From Camillea tinctor (lineage: Eukaryota > Ascomycota > Sordariomycetes > Xylariales > Xylariaceae), in assembly GCA_022578605.1 (NCBI GenBank), contig MU394061.1:310001-374000 (forward strand): DNA of 64,000 nucleotides, read 5' to 3'. This document shows, piece after piece, positions 21,938 to 35,702 of this stretch (its first letter is position 1; each line of letters opens with the position of its first letter). The notes beneath the pieces are model-generated. The model was not told where the DNA came from. It saw only the letters and a program-made list of their open reading frames with translations, and searched no databases. Made by a program: the position numbers and the translations under genes.

Positions 21938-23327
21938 TTACGTTGCGCTCATCCCTCCATCTATGTTAAGCACGCAGTTATGTGCATATGGGTTTTTGGC
22001 TAGGAAGGTGGCTGCATGCGCCACCTCATCTACCAAGCCCAAACGACCCAGAGGGATTCGGGCGGAGAGTTCACCCTTCCCGTCCATGTCTTAAAAAAAC
22101 GATGATGTATATTAGTAATGCTGTACGTTATGAGCAGGAGAAGGGGGGGAGGGAAAGGGATGGTCCCCCAAACGCACTTTTCGTCATATCAGTCTGAATG
22201 TATCCAGGCAGGAGGACATTTGCGCGGATACCGAATCTTCCCACTTCCCAGGCCAGAGATCGTGTTAGACCTAGAGAGAGACACAGGGGGATATTAGATA
22301 CATGCACCTCACACATTCACATTAGCATAAAAAATTTTGGGGGCGAAATGAATAAAAAAAAACTGTATAAGAACGAGGGCAAATGAGCTTTTATGGGGGG
22401 TTTTTTTTTTCCCCCAAGAATGACTCGAAATTCTTTTGCAAGTTCAGAGGGTTTTCGGGTCCTGGTTAGTAGGATACGTACCTACGACGCCGGCCTTGGA
22501 CGCGGCGTAGATGCTCGCGCCCTGCCCGCCGTGCTGAGCCATGAGGCTGGAGACATTGATGATACATCCTTTATATGCGGGTTAGGAGACATGGCCATAT
22601 TATATTAGCTTAGTAAGTGGTAAGGTGCGTAGAAGAAAATAGGGGAGAGGAGGGGGCAGAGGGGGTTAAGTTACCGCTCTTCTGATGCATCATCCGCGGT
22701 ATCACGGCGCGACACCCCCAGATGGCACCGCTTAGGTTGGCGGCTAGCACGCGCTCGATGGCGGAGGGGGACGTCCGGATTAGGAGCGAGTTCTGCGAGA
22801 GGCCCGCGCTGTTGACGAGTATGTCTATCGGGGTTTGGCGCTGTTGGGAAGAAGGGGAGGGGTTAGTCGGTGGGGGGGGTCTGGTTTTGGGGGAGGGGGG
22901 TAGAGGGAAGAATAGGGGGGGAGGGGGAGGGGGGGGAGGAGGAGAGGGACTTGATGTGTAAAATAGTGACGGCATATTCACATGCAGATAGATGGAGAAA
23001 AGGGCTTTGATATACTACGGTAGTACTCACACTCTTCATCTCGGCGACCATGTCCTCCCACCCGCGTAAAACGGAGACGTCGAACGCGCGGGACTGGTGC
23101 TGGGGCTTGGTTTCTGGTGGTGGTGGTGGTGGGTTGTCGTTATTGGGATAGGGTGAGGGAGAGGGTGACGGAGAGGGGAGGGATTGGACGGCGGCCGCGA
23201 GTGTGGCCGAGTCCCGGCCTACTAGCGTGCACGAGGCCCCTTCCGCGGCGAAGGCCCGCGCGATGGCCAGCCCGATGCCCCGGCTCCCGCCGGTTATGAT
23301 GCAGTGCTTGCCGGCGAGGGAGCGCAT
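21938..23327 (-). CDS. FabG-like short-chain dehydrogenase/reductase
   Basis: Five exons: complement(21938-22089, 22178-22270, 22482-22568, 22675-22840, 23031-23327), 264 aa, all junctions in phase. It has the Rossmann T-G-G-S-R-G-I-G at 12-19, an N-S-A-G motif with Asn109, and a catalytic Ser162, Tyr175, Lys179 set (S-x12-Y-x3-K). The P-G-Y-I-Q-T-D-M-T segment and the closing N-x-D-G-G-M-S-A match 3-oxoacyl-ACP reductases (FabG/OAR1). The substrate cannot be read from sequence; a mitochondrial type II fatty-acid-synthesis role is likely. Residues about 50-80 form an unusual Ser/Pro-rich insert (repeated P-S, then a run of six prolines) encoded by low-complexity DNA. The introns are rich in G/C homopolymer runs. 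Confidence 0.9.
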
Positions 23328-24595
23328 GGTTGGTTTTTAGGTTTCCTTTTTTTTGGTATTTTTTTTTTTTTTGTAAATGATGAATAGAGTATAGAGACGA
23401 GGGTAAGCTTGATAGGTTAGTGTGCTATATTCTGGTTAATGCTTTGGAGGTGGAGGTCTGCTTGGGTTTCATGGTAGGTGTGGTTTGGATGAGAGTTAGC
23501 ATGGCGATAGAATCTGTAAGTGCTGGATATGGCAATACGTTACACTATTTGCTATATACATAAATACCCACCTAGGTATCTAATCAGTTAAAAGTTTATA
23601 TACTTGCTACCTAGCTGCCTAGGCTAGGTACATAAGTAACAAGTGCAAGGCTAGACACAATCCCTACCTTAACTCTCAGCTCGCTTGTACCTGCCGACGT
23701 TATGTGTGGTCGCACCGAGTTTAATTGGGGACCCTCCCCCATTTTACACTACACAACTACCCTATATAACTACGGGAGCCAATGAACAGGGATACTTCAG
23801 AGTCTGTTTCTTGCACTAATTCTAAGCTTTTCAGGACCCTTACAGTTATCTAACCTAGGTATATATTGTAATTATGTATGTACCTACATGGTAGCGTACA
23901 CCAGGCATTGACCGCTTTTATAAGTAGTCCCTTGCATTGGATGGTATGTAGTGACAACTTACCTGTTACATCCTGCATGGATGCAAATTCATGATAGGGA
24001 TGAAATGGTGGGGTTAACTGGGTCGATTTTCTGATTTGACGAATTGTCGATTCGAGCAAATCTTGGGTAAAATCGATAAAACGATTGGGGGGGATTCTTT
24101 TTAAACTTTAAACAACCTTTTCAACCTTTTTCTTTCTATTTTCTTACACTAGCATGTGCCATTTTCTTTCTTTTTTTTTTTTTATCTCGTCATCCTAATC
24201 TAAACTACTAACCTAGTAAACTTAGATCCTTATCTTTAACTTAGTCTGTACTATTCTAATCTTCCTAACCTTTATACCTTTACTACTGCTTATACCATAC
24301 ATAAACTTTACACCCAATACTTTCCATCCCAATACAACATCCTACACTACAACACCATATATAATGGACACATACTCTACATCCCACTGCTGATCGAACA
24401 CCGAATTGAACTAACTCGAATACAACAATCAAATCAATTCCTCCACTTGCTACTAGAAAACTCCACGAGGGAATCAATCCTACGTCACAAGTCGCAATCA
24501 TCGATGCGCCGCTTTCCCAACCCTCCTCTACAACACCATCTTCAAATTCCTTTCTTCATGATACCGTTGCGGCCTGGTAGATCGAAACCTATCCG
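23328..24595. other. Divergent intergenic region
   Basis: Lies between the SDR and the LCB3-type phosphatase. It holds CCTAGGT motifs at about 23571 and 23854, several homopolymer T runs, and a pyrimidine-rich, ACTA-rich leader from 24180 onward. No ORF is supported. Confidence 0.5.
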
Positions 24596-26635
24596 ATGAA
24601 TAATACGCCTTTCCCGCCCTTGGCCAATGGCTACAGCTCGGGCGCCGAAGTCTGCCATGCCCATCATGGCCATCATGTCCATGCGAACGACGATGCTGCC
24701 TTGAGGACGAAGCCTGCGATCCAAGTTGACACCTCGGCCAATGGAGAAGCCAACAAGGAGCCGGTTGTCGATGCTGGTCTGCGAAGTCTCGACCATTGTA
24801 TGTACCATAACTAAGCCCCAGCCCCAGCGCCCCATCCTTCGCAAACCTGCCCGTGGTCTGACGTATATTATCTCTCTCGTTTCCGCCTCACAGACAAGCG
24901 CGCTCTTCCTAAATGGCGCTACGACATGCGCCAGCGTGCGCTCCCTCTCATTCGATGGGAGACGCCCTACCTCGCCTGGCTACAGGCCAAGCTGCGGTCG
25001 CCGGCCCTCGATAGCTACTTTGCCATCACTGCGAACCTCGGCACTCATACCTTCTTCATGATCGGTCTGCCCATCATGTTCTGGTGCGGCTACGAGTCTT
25101 TCGGCAAAGGGTACATACCATACCACAAACAATTCCAGACCTTAGAAACATAACCGATTGTGAAAGTGGCTGGCTGACGGCGAATTACTTCTCTTTTTGC
25201 AGCATCGTACACATCCTCGCCTCGGGCGTCTTCTTCACCGGTTTTATCAAGGACTTCTTCTCCCTGCCCCGGCCCCTGTCCCCGCCGTTGCATCGCATTA
25301 CCATGTCCGGCTCCGCTGCCCTCGAGTACGGCTTCCCCTCCACCCACTCAGCCAACGCCGTTTCCGTCGCCGTCTATGCTGTTCTGTGTCTTTGGTCTCC
25401 CGATAACCCCTTTCAGCCCCAAACCCGGTCTGCCCTCGAGATCTTGTCTTACTTCTATGCTGTGAGCATTGTGTTCGGCCGGCTGTACTGCGGTATGCAC
25501 GGTTTTGTGGATGTCATTGTGGGTTCTATCATGGGTGCTCTTATTTCCTTCATCGAGTTTTACTACGGTCCCTTGTTAGATGCTTATCTGTACGGCAACA
25601 ACTGGCGCGCCGTCTTTACTGTCGTGTTCGCCATCATCGTGCTGATCAGGGTCCACCCCGAACCCGCCGACGACTGTCCTTGTTTCGACGACAGTGTGGC
25701 CTTTGCCGGGGTCGTCATCGGGCTCGAGATCGGGACCTGGCACATAGGTGGCCCCTCCTTCAGCAGCGTGCCGTTCGACCTGTCCGCTCTGGGCTGGCCC
25801 GTGGTGATCCTGCGGGTCTGTCTTGGCGTGCTGGCCGTGTTCGCCTGGCGCGAGGTGGCCAAGCCCATCCTACTTAAGGGCCTCCCCCACGTCTTCCGCC
25901 TCATCGAGACCTGGGGCCTCAGCCTGCCCCGCCGCTTCTTTATGCCCGCCTCCGAGTACAAAAACATCCCGCTGCGCCTGCGCGTCGATAACGTGATGCC
26001 CAGCGTCAGCGACCTGCCCGGCCTCATCACCGCCGTTCGCGGGCCCGGTCGCGGCAGGTCCGTGTCCATCGGCCCCCAGAGCGCCGCCGACGCCTACGAG
26101 ACTCTCGCCTACCGCGAGCGCAGGCGCAAGGAGAGCATCGGCAGCAACGCCACTCCGGCCCTGCACGGAAAGAGTAGCACCCAGGATCTCCTGAACAGCA
26201 GTAATAGTAATAACAGCAAAGACCATACGGGCTGGAGCAGTTCGACGGTCGGCGGGACCGGGAGCGCGAGGCCGAGCGACTACGAAAAGCTCATGGGCGA
26301 GGGGGTCGTCGTCGTCTCGCCGGCCGAGATCAAAAAAGATGGCAGCGGCGAGCCCGAGATGTACGTCGGGCAGCAGGACGAGCTCGGCGAGAGAGAGGTC
26401 TTCTCTAAGCTGGTCAAGCCTCGCGTGCGCTACGACGTCGAGGTCGTGGCTAAGCTCGTCGTTTACGCAGGTATGCCTCTACCCTCTCTACTCCTTTACA
26501 TTCACGTACTTTATGGAAAACTCATACTGACATAATACCGCAATATCAGGCATTGCCTGGCTCGCCGTGGAAGGCGTCCCTATGCTATACGATTTGATCC
26601 CCGGTTTGGGGATGGCCCAATTGCAACTCAGCTGA
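24596..26635 (+). CDS. Dihydrosphingosine 1-phosphate phosphatase (LCB3/YSR3 type)
   Basis: Four exons: join(24596-24797, 24894-25110, 25203-26470, 26550-26635), 590 aa, all in phase. It is a PAP2-superfamily membrane phosphatase. Motif 1 is K-D-F-F-S-L-P-R-P (Lys156, Arg163), motif 2 P-S-T-H-S (His188) and motif 3 R-L-Y-C-G-M-H-G-F-V-D (Arg233, His239, Asp243). Several hydrophobic membrane segments lie around and after these motifs. A hydrophilic C-terminal region (about 430-560, Ser/Asn-rich) precedes a final hydrophobic segment encoded by the small last exon. It is expected to act in the endoplasmic reticulum, dephosphorylating long-chain base phosphates in sphingolipid recycling and stress signalling. 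The N-terminus is His-rich (H-H-G-H-H). Confidence 0.92.
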
Positions 26636-29600
26636 GCTGGGTTCGGGTCTGGGCTTCTTCTCACGATTAGAACGCACCCCCAATTTCGCGTGTAGCGTAC
26701 TTGGGAGGAAATGATTGAACGAAAAGAAGACGGGGATAGAGGATTGCGGGCCCAGAAAGGGGTTTGATATTTGATCCCCCTCCCGCTACTTTTTTCTTGC
26801 CTACCGCGGAACCGGGGTTTTCGGATTGTGATGATAATACACAAATACTTCACGAGACGGACTTTAAGTAACTTACGAACGCATAAGGAGGTTCTTGTCT
26901 ACAGGATTCCTCTTTCTTTTTTTTTGGAAAGTCAGGAGAAAGCGAGGGGGCTGGCTTTGGATTTTTTTTTTCTTGTATATATACGTTCATATATACTTTT
27001 TTTTTCTGGGTGAAGGGGGCGGAGAGGGATGCTAATTCTCTGGCTTTTTTTTTTTTCTGGTTTACGTACTTTTTTCTTAGTGAGAATACATTGATAATTA
27101 ATAAATTCGAAAAACTATTGTTTTAACCTATTGTTTTATGACTGATTATGGGGTGGGCTTTGGTGTGGGGAGAAAGGGGGTTTGTGGAATGGGAAAGGGG
27201 TAGAGGGTAAGAAAAGGGGTGGGGCTGGGCTTGGGGATAACTAGATTTTGGAAGGGTACGTAGATGAGATGGGGTATTTTAGAGTCGGATTCTAAGCATC
27301 GGGTTTTAGCTTGAGGACTTTATCACGGGAGTTGGTGCATTTACGGGGTGCGAAGGCGGGTTGTATAGGATTCATGAGAAAGCTGGGAAATAATGTATTG
27401 GGGTAAGGTATTCGATGTGTTAGATACGTAGGGTACTGGATTATAATAAGAGGGGCGCTTGGTTGGATCCTTGCGACCAATTTAGGTGAACTTGGTTCTT
27501 TCTATAAGGGCTTATATCTCAACATTGGTATCACTACAGTTGCTTGTATAAGGGGTGCTCAAGGGGTGCTTAAGGCCACATCGCGATAGCGATAGAGACA
27601 AAAGCTTTAGCAGCCTCGGCTTTGATCTGTAGGACATAAAGAGCGTCGAGCTCATAAGTTCCTAAAAGAGCTCACAGGCTGATTATGTTTCGAATCCCAC
27701 GACTTTTTCTAGCCGCAACGTGCTATGACAGGCATGTATTTCCCGCACTGGAACTTGCCCGACTAGTCAGACAAATATGCAGTCCGTATTCCCTAGGCAC
27801 TGATTCCAGCTCTAAAACAGGGATCGAGTTATCATGATGGGCCTGTGTGTGAAGGAACGAGGAGCCATCTCACTATAGAAGGAGAAGGTAACCATGTAGG
27901 TGGATATATCACCTCGATAATAATTAATACAATGATTTAACAGCTTCATTTCATGTGTTACGAGATTTGACATCACGATCGGGGCTCTCCTGAAGATACG
28001 AAAGAGAACCTATGGAAAAATGGGTATATTCACTTGTCGAGGAGGGCTCTTGATTCTATCAGAGAGAAGTAATACAATAGAAAAGCCTGCTCTAGCATTC
28101 ATTGAAATTCGCTAGGATTGTTCAGAGTAAATATCTTCATGGTTCTAGCGCGGATACTTTCATCAGACCACCATTTTGCATGTCTCAAAGTTGGAATAAC
28201 AAAACGAAATACGTACTGTGAAAGACCTTGGAGATAGGTACCACTTTGGTAGCAAAATTGTATTCATATAGAAGTTCTTCCGATTCACCGAACTCTCAGG
28301 CCATGACTGGTCACTGAACAGTCGGTAGTCGCCTACATTCCCAGATTGCAAGTTCATTTGTATGCCTATTTTAGTTCTGTTAGTATTTTATACATACCTA
28401 CTCGGCCTAATATATCTAACTAGCCGGGAACTCCTTATTATAGATAAGGAAATTGATCCTACTAACTTTTCTCCTAGAATCTCGTTACGAATATTTAGTC
28501 TATTGTCATCTCGTTTCGACTTTCCCCTCATAACAACAACATCTTATTTTACCCCAGTCTCTGTTCACTTGACTGGCTGATTGATTACATCAGCTAACAA
28601 AACATTAGTTTTTATATTAGGTAGTATGACATCCCAGCATGCGGCTGATAGATCCCGCGGCATTAACTTCCCTGTCTACTATACTAAATTCTGACAGACA
28701 TGGCTTACCTCGGCACATAATATATTAAGAGATACCGGCAGGCCATTTACCATATCTGCGCTACCATATTGGAAGGATAACAGAACCAATGTCTCGAAGA
28801 ACATCGAAAAAACCACATGATTAACCTATACAGGCTTTCAGCTAAGAGTGAGTCTCAGCCTGTGAATACTTTTCATATATAAATCACGACAGTTTCCGAC
28901 TTCGGAGATAACCTGGCTAGGAACGGATCGACAAGCACCCCAAATATTATAAAGCTGCGTACGGCGCAACTACATAAAAGTAACTTAAGGGATTCAATTC
29001 TTTAAACTTCGAAACCCGTATAAGGTTAAGTCTGATCGGACACAACAAACTAGAAAGGTTTAGGGAATGGTAGAGCATAGAGTAGTACATGACAGTATGT
29101 GTATTTGGAAAGACTATTTGCAAGTACAAGTTATATGGTAATGTAGACAGCTATAGTTTTAGTTTTCCGCCTGGTAATATGAATCTAATCTCTATACTAT
29201 TTGCACTATGATGTAATCCCTATACTTTATGATCTATCATTATTCGTGACGCATTGTTCAGTGTGAGGTTTCGGCTTGGTGACATTGACAAATATTCGCC
29301 GGTCGTAGGCTATATCGAATTAGACGTCACGGACGAATTCTTATTGCTGAACGCACTTAGGCAAGGCGTGTTTTAAATAGGGCTGGTGGCTTCTTTGCAC
29401 CGATCTCCATACAATTTTCGATCTCCAGTGCCGTTGAACACGTGAATGACGACTAGGTCCTCGATCTTTTATGAACGTATTGATGGCAAATAAAGAATCT
29501 TTAGCGAAGTTCCTTCGCTTTCTTGCATACCATCGGGAATTTGGCTCCAATGCCACGTTTAATCCCTCTCTTGCAGAGCGAGGATGCAAGACGCCCTGGG

Positions 29601-31103
29601 TTCCTGATGATAGCTATGACAGCACCGTACAGTTCACTAGCGTGCGTGGCCACCATGAAGCTTAGATCTTAGAAGCGGCGTCCTGCGTCCAATATCTTGC
29701 CAGGGTCCAAATGCAGATCAGGAGGGTTGGTTGCGGGAGATAGACCGGTTAAAAGCAATAGAGTTCAGGGGAATCTGCACCCGAGCCCGCCGTAACGCTG
29801 GCTAAGTAGAGTCCCTGATACACTCACATCTCAGAGGTATTATCTCGGGAATCGTTGGTCAACTGGGGGAAAAGACGCATGCTGAATTTTCAGGCAGAGA
29901 GCGGCACCTGTGATTCTATAGTCACCTAACCCTCGAATGGTACGCGGTACGCTCCCTTGGTCGTTAAAAGATCTATATTACTATGCCCAATGGCGCCAAA
30001 AATGCCTTGGCTGGTTACGGTTCATCGGAGTATATCTCATGCAGTAACTCTAGCAGGGGATAAGCATGCTGTTGAACATCGGCGAACGATGCATGGTGCC
30101 ATGGCTTATCTCCGTACGAATGCGCGCCGGTTTCTCTTAGCGACTCCATATAACCAATAGATATGTGGTAGATCCATCGATGGTCTAGTCGTTGATGCCT
30201 TCATTAACAAATCAGGAAATCTTTTTTCTTTCTCTCTAAAATGTTCGCTTGGCCACGATAACACATCCTAATCTCTACGATGCTCAAGTCAATAAATTGT
30301 TTTACGGGTTATGTACCTAAGCTCGCATAGTCAATAGGCTGCCAAATAGTCCTAGACGGGAAAAAGAAAATGTAAATCCCAATCGCAGTGCGATGGTGGT
30401 GTCAATGAAGAACCTAGATTTTTCAGTAAATGTTCTACCCTTTACAACTACGTAGGCACTAATCCAAAAGAAACAAAATAGACCTCTAGAATGTCGGTAG
30501 CGAAGACTATGTTGGAAGACGTTCATTATTCAAACAATCGGACGAAGGTGTAATTTGGTAAACTTGTGTGGAGATACGTGATGCATCCTAGCTTACTGGA
30601 GCTGATATTATAGTCCAATTAAATTAATATCAAAAAAATCTGTAGCAGCTAATAAGCCCCAGCCGGTAGTCTGAGACATGCATGAATATAGCATGTCACT
30701 TGCCGACTAGTTGTAGTCAAATAACTAGCCTGTATTCTTCTAAAGACGCCGGTTTCTGGAAGTCACTCAGCTACTGTGACTTGTGGATTGGTTAAATAAG
30801 TTAGAGATTAGCTTATACTGTACTACACCAGTTCTTCTGGATATTTCGTAGAGGTTGACTGAATCCCCGAGCTGAGAAGCCTAATTATACCCAAAGTGCT
30901 TTTTGTGTAGACATTTCTTGTCATCTACTAGAACAGGATGAAGCTTATGTAACAACGAATCCCTATCCGATAGACCTTCATCTGGAGGAGACAGTGTATA
31001 TATATTCGAACAGACTGATTGGTAGTATCTAGATGATCGTAGCTCATAGTGCTTAGCAGACATAGAAATCTAACTATTCTAAGAACCACCTTCGACCAAA
31101 CTC
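26636..31103. other. Gene-poor, AT-rich stretch
   Basis: About 4.5 kb without a supported gene. The first 500 nt contain T-rich homopolymers and a 3' untranslated-like zone. Later parts are AT-rich with frequent stops in all frames. A short GC-richer patch at about 29680-29830 carries, on the minus strand, a frame ending in a peptide (L-D-P-G-K-I-L-D-A-G-R-R-F) that recalls FAD-linked oxidase C-termini. It is too short and too interrupted to call. Confidence 0.5.
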
Positions 31104-32367
31104 CTATACTAACGATTGTTCCTCCTGCGAATCGAAAGCAGGATTTACAATAGCGCCATCCTGCTCCAGATATGCATTGCTCACGAAATCCGCCTTCTGC
31201 ATCAACCACACGTGAATACATCGGCTAGCCATAGCGTGGACGGTACTGGTAGCGCCTTGATCTTGGCTAATTCTTAACCGACTCACAGATTCGTTAAACC
31301 GCCTTAGCACGTTTGCTAATTTTCGATATTGGATGCGCCATAAGTGCTTTTTCAATTCATCCTCTTCATCCGGGTCCATTTGGAGCACGCTTGAGAACAA
31401 TTGTGGCGCCATCATAGTCTCTTTTCCAACGCTAGAGATTTCTGATACATTTGAAGATTGTGGAGGGCTTCCGTACTGGCCTCCCTTTGACAGTACAGCC
31501 TCAAATCCCTGAAGAACTCGGCCGATAAGTATACTAATAGTCACTGAACTATTGTTAGTCTGAAAAATTATTTGTTTAAGGCTTTTTTTATTTTTTATTT
31601 ATTTCTTTTATTGGAATAGGATATTGGAACATACTTATTGACATTTCATCCCAGGAGATACAATTGCAGTAGATGCAATTTTCTAATACATTTATAGTGT
31701 ATCTCAATTGCGAGAGATGGGAGTCGAAGGATGCGTCGTCTTCCCCAAAAGAGTTGGGTATAGAAAGTAGTTGTTTCACTACCTGTGACATACAATTGCA
31801 TGTAGGTCTACTAGGGATTTGACCAATGTTGGGAATTTTGGATTCTAGGAAGTCGCCTAGCATATTATCCCCCATGATATCAGTATCATATGGTGATATG
31901 AAATCGTATGGTTCGGCTAACACATCAGTGACCGGGCAAAATGCCGAATCAAATCCGGAGAGGATATCGTTTGAGTCGTTCTGTCCAAACATGTCGATAT
32001 CTGGCGAGAGGTTTGTCGATGATAATCCCGAACCCATTCCATTTATTGTAGAGGCTATATCTTCTCCGAATGCTATATCAGACTCCAAGGCCCCATTGAT
32101 CGAGTTATGCTTCGGTTCGGGAGAATTTGTGGTATTCTTTCGTCTCTTTCTAGGACGCTCTGATGATGGTGTGGTGGGCTTCGAAGATTCCCCAATACGG
32201 GGAGCACTCTTATGACTTCGACGTGATAATCCGTATATACAAGTAACTCCCTGTTTTTGACATCGTTGACATTTGGGTTTTTCTTGGCTGCATCGAACCT
32301 TGGATTCGTTGCAAGCATCACAAGATGCGCGCAATTTAGCAGCTTTACCGTTGATAAATGTTGTCAT
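31104..32367 (-). CDS. Zn2Cys6 transcription factor, AflR-like
   Basis: Two exons: complement(31104-31543, 31635-32367), 390 aa. The binuclear zinc cluster is complete, with Cys16, 19, 26, 33, 36 and 43, followed by the basic linker S-R-R-S-H-K-S typical of AflR relatives and a second basic patch (R-P-R-K-R-R-K). The middle is acidic and Ser/Asn-rich. The second half matches the layout of the AflR regulatory domain, with C-N-C-M and C-I-Y-C-N-C near the exon end and an [14 protein letters not shown] helix close to the C-terminus. The intron (91 nt) has a GTATGT donor, an ACTAAC branch point and a TTCAG acceptor. Such factors usually control secondary-metabolite clusters, yet no biosynthetic gene is visible within about 4 kb on either side. 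Confidence 0.85.
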
Positions 32368-35300
32368 GTCATGACAATGTGCAGATAGCTCTGTTTAGAC
32401 TCATCGAGGTGATAGATGGCTGTGATAAGGAAGGTGGGGGAATCACCGGATTTGAGAATAGGGGTCCACGGCTTTTTTATTCTATTTCTTGATCATCCAT
32501 CTTCGGGAAGCCGAGCATCGGACTGGCAAGATCTAGTATCCGAGAACCGGTCTGGAAGACTTTCTGACCCATGTTTAAGAATACCCCTAAGAGCTTATCT
32601 TCAGGGTCTTTTCTATACCCTCCCTACCCTTACGTCCTAATTGGATGAGGCAAAATCACTTTGCATGTGCTGTGTGAGGATAGTTGGAGCGCCAATAACA
32701 TCGCGCTCTATTTTGTTTTGTTGGTACAAACTGTGAAACAAAACGTCAAGCGTGTAAGCCACGCAATTATACCATTTATATGCATATTGCAATATTATGT
32801 TCCAAACCATTATACTGCAGGAGATCTATCACTTTTGGCCTCGAAGGGTAAGACAGAGAAATAGGTAGTCATTCAGTCCGCATGACGTCTGTGGCTTATA
32901 AGGGTCTGAAAGGACATGGGATAATGGTCATTTTTGCCAGCCTTACTAATACTCCTATAGCCACCATCTTCCTATTCCATTCTAGCTCTTAGAAGTAAAA
33001 AAGAACAAGGCAAGAGATGCAGCATATATTCCATGGCTAGCGAGGATTGTCTTGTTACTATACTGCCAATAACAGGTTCGCAGTATCTACCACCACTTAT
33101 TTTTCTGGAGTAGGACAACGAATTCACTTTATAAAATCGACTAGGTCATGTGAATCCCCAGACTCGAGTTAACCACGATGAGACATAACCCTAGAAGAGA
33201 CTACTGTAACTAATCAACTGTAATAGGTTACATGGGAATAAAACAGTTGGCTAATAACGCAGTAAGATCGAGAGCTAATCGGAAGATCCGATCTTCGAAT
33301 GATAACACAAGCAAATGCGACACACCATTCGCCAGACTATATTTCAATTATTCGCAGTATACTAGCATTCGTTGTCTCTATAAAGAAAAAAGGGGGACAT
33401 CAGTAGCGTATCAAGCGGCGTACTACCGTAGAGCCACCATTTTCTCAGTACTATTTTGTCTCCAATGAGTCGGCATGTTAGTCGATTGTTGGAAGGTTTA
33501 GATTGCACGATTTTTCTTCCACGGTCTAAGCGGCTCATGTGAAAATGATAGTCCTAACTAGACAGCTGCAGCCCGTGATCATATTCAATATATTTATACT
33601 GACGATATCAGGGATGATGGTAGTTGTGTAAAGCTACGTGGTAGAAAATAAATTAGCAAGGCAAGAACCAAGAACTATACCCTGCCACGATGTCTTCATA
33701 CGTACTTCTGATTCATTTCTAGTAGCTCCGCTACCATTGCGCACATGACGCACACGGGACCAGTCTTGCTTTGGCGCTAAATATGTGATACTGGGACCCG
33801 GTATTACTGTTTATAGGTAGATGGATTCAACCATCTACTAAATTTTTTAGACACAAATGGCATGCACAGATTATCTTCAGCTAGACTATCATCTCCCCTC
33901 TACGTAGTGTATACGTGATATGGATATACCCCAGATAGATTATTCTCAGATTATTTCATAAGGATGTAGAGACCATTTACGTGTGTACGAATGCCGGAGA
34001 TAGCCGATATTGGTATTCATTAATTTATATAGCTTTATATCTCTATAAGGATAAATGCACTACATACCTGATGCCAAATGTGAGACAAAGGCACTAGGAT
34101 CTTATGGAGAAGAACATTGACGCCCCACCACCTACAAGAAAACGGCTGTTTAGCATATTGTATTGTAGCAAAAATTCTTTGGTGTGGCGAGAGATCGTAA
34201 AACTATTCGCGAGCCGTTCAAGTCCGATAAAATTGATGACTGTTTAACAACTCGAAAACCACACGTTGCTTAAGCATCTCCACATATTGGGTTTCACGGC
34301 GTAGTCTGCCCGACTAGTAGAAATTATTATAATAATTACCTAACACAGCATCCGTATATCCGGCGCAAGGTTTGACTACATACCATCTCCCGTATCTCTC
34401 TCTACCACAACTAATGCCCCATAGGCACCACAACATATAAAGCTAGGCTAGCCTTGAGTTCTCGTCCTGTCACGAGATCACAAGCAACTAAAAACTATTT
34501 CCCCAACTTGATAGGTCGATCAACTCACACAATACGTTATACTGAGCAGAAGGCTTTTGTAAGTATGTTTAACGTTATTGGATATATGGGAATGGCATGA
34601 TACTATACAGGATGAGCAAGTCAGAAGGTATTATAAGACACCAGCATCAGGAGATACGGCCGGTATGTGACACTTGCTAAGTTTTCAAAGGTTGTCAAAT
34701 GGGCTGAATCAATGTAGATCCTTTCTTAAGAGCAATATATTTTACCTCTCAACTCTTTCATACGTCAGTAAGTAGCGGAACAAGTCTAAATACTTCAGTC
34801 CTGCGGAGTGACTTGAGTTTCTGTGATCATACCTATTAATGATTCAGCAGGGGTAGATTTCTCCCTGCATAAGTGTTATCTCATATTAACCCTTAGCTGT
34901 GAAGAGCACGAAGGCAAAAGGAAATGTTTTATAGTCGGGCATTATCGAAAATACAAGCTAACAAACATGGGGGTTGTTCCATGGAGAAATAAATTGGTCT
35001 TACAACATCAGCATCATCTTCTATCCCAATTACGATTTCCATGACGGCTGTTTTGCCTTCAATACGAAAATATATTTAGATAGTAACAGCTGTTCATTAC
35101 AGACCCGCTTACCAATCATATAGATTATATACTAAATCCATCCTCGTCAATCATAGTAGAAAATCTGAATACACACAACCCTTTTATACATGTCTAGTTT
35201 GAGATAAGTGTGAATATTCCTACTTTCTAGGCATTATCTTACCATCTGTGAGAAAACATCAAGCAAATGCTTAGGTATGTAATTACTATATTGTTGTGCA

Positions 35301-35667
35301 AGAAATTTAGAACCTTCGATTTACCCTGGCTTACGAGGCAAATGCACTCATATTTCTGACCTAGATGCAACCATTACGACCACATTATAAGCTCCATAAC
35401 CTAAACACATACGATTTTAGCCGGTTTGCCCTTCATTTCTGGGAAAGAGCTGGAAAAGAAATACAGCAGAGCCGACACCACGAATACCTGCAGGTTCAGA
35501 AACAAAAAGGCGAGCTAATGAGCGAGATGGATGCTATACTGATAACATTGGACCTGCTGATGGGTTTGAAAGAACCGTCGTTTCGATTATAGCAAGCTTA
35601 TGCATGTCTCATACCTACAACTCGCCTTCCTTGTTGAATATTAGCCCACGTCACACTAGGCCAAGCC

Positions 35668-35683
35668 AGGGGTTTAAACCCCT
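35668..35683. repeat. 16-bp perfect palindrome
   Basis: AGGGGTTTAAACCCCT is identical on both strands. It lies 19 nt upstream of the left arm of the inverted repeat at 35703. Confidence 0.7.
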
Positions 35684-35702
35684 ATACTGTCAAAGAAAAC
35701 TC

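Noticed and set aside
29670..29760. FAD-oxidase-like C-terminal peptide on the minus strand
   Set aside because: Only about 25 codons are open, with a stop directly upstream and no other family motif nearby.
35365..35592. 75-codon plus-strand frame with a coiled-coil-like end
   Set aside because: No similarity, promoter or splice partner, and AT-rich surroundings, so it is likely chance.
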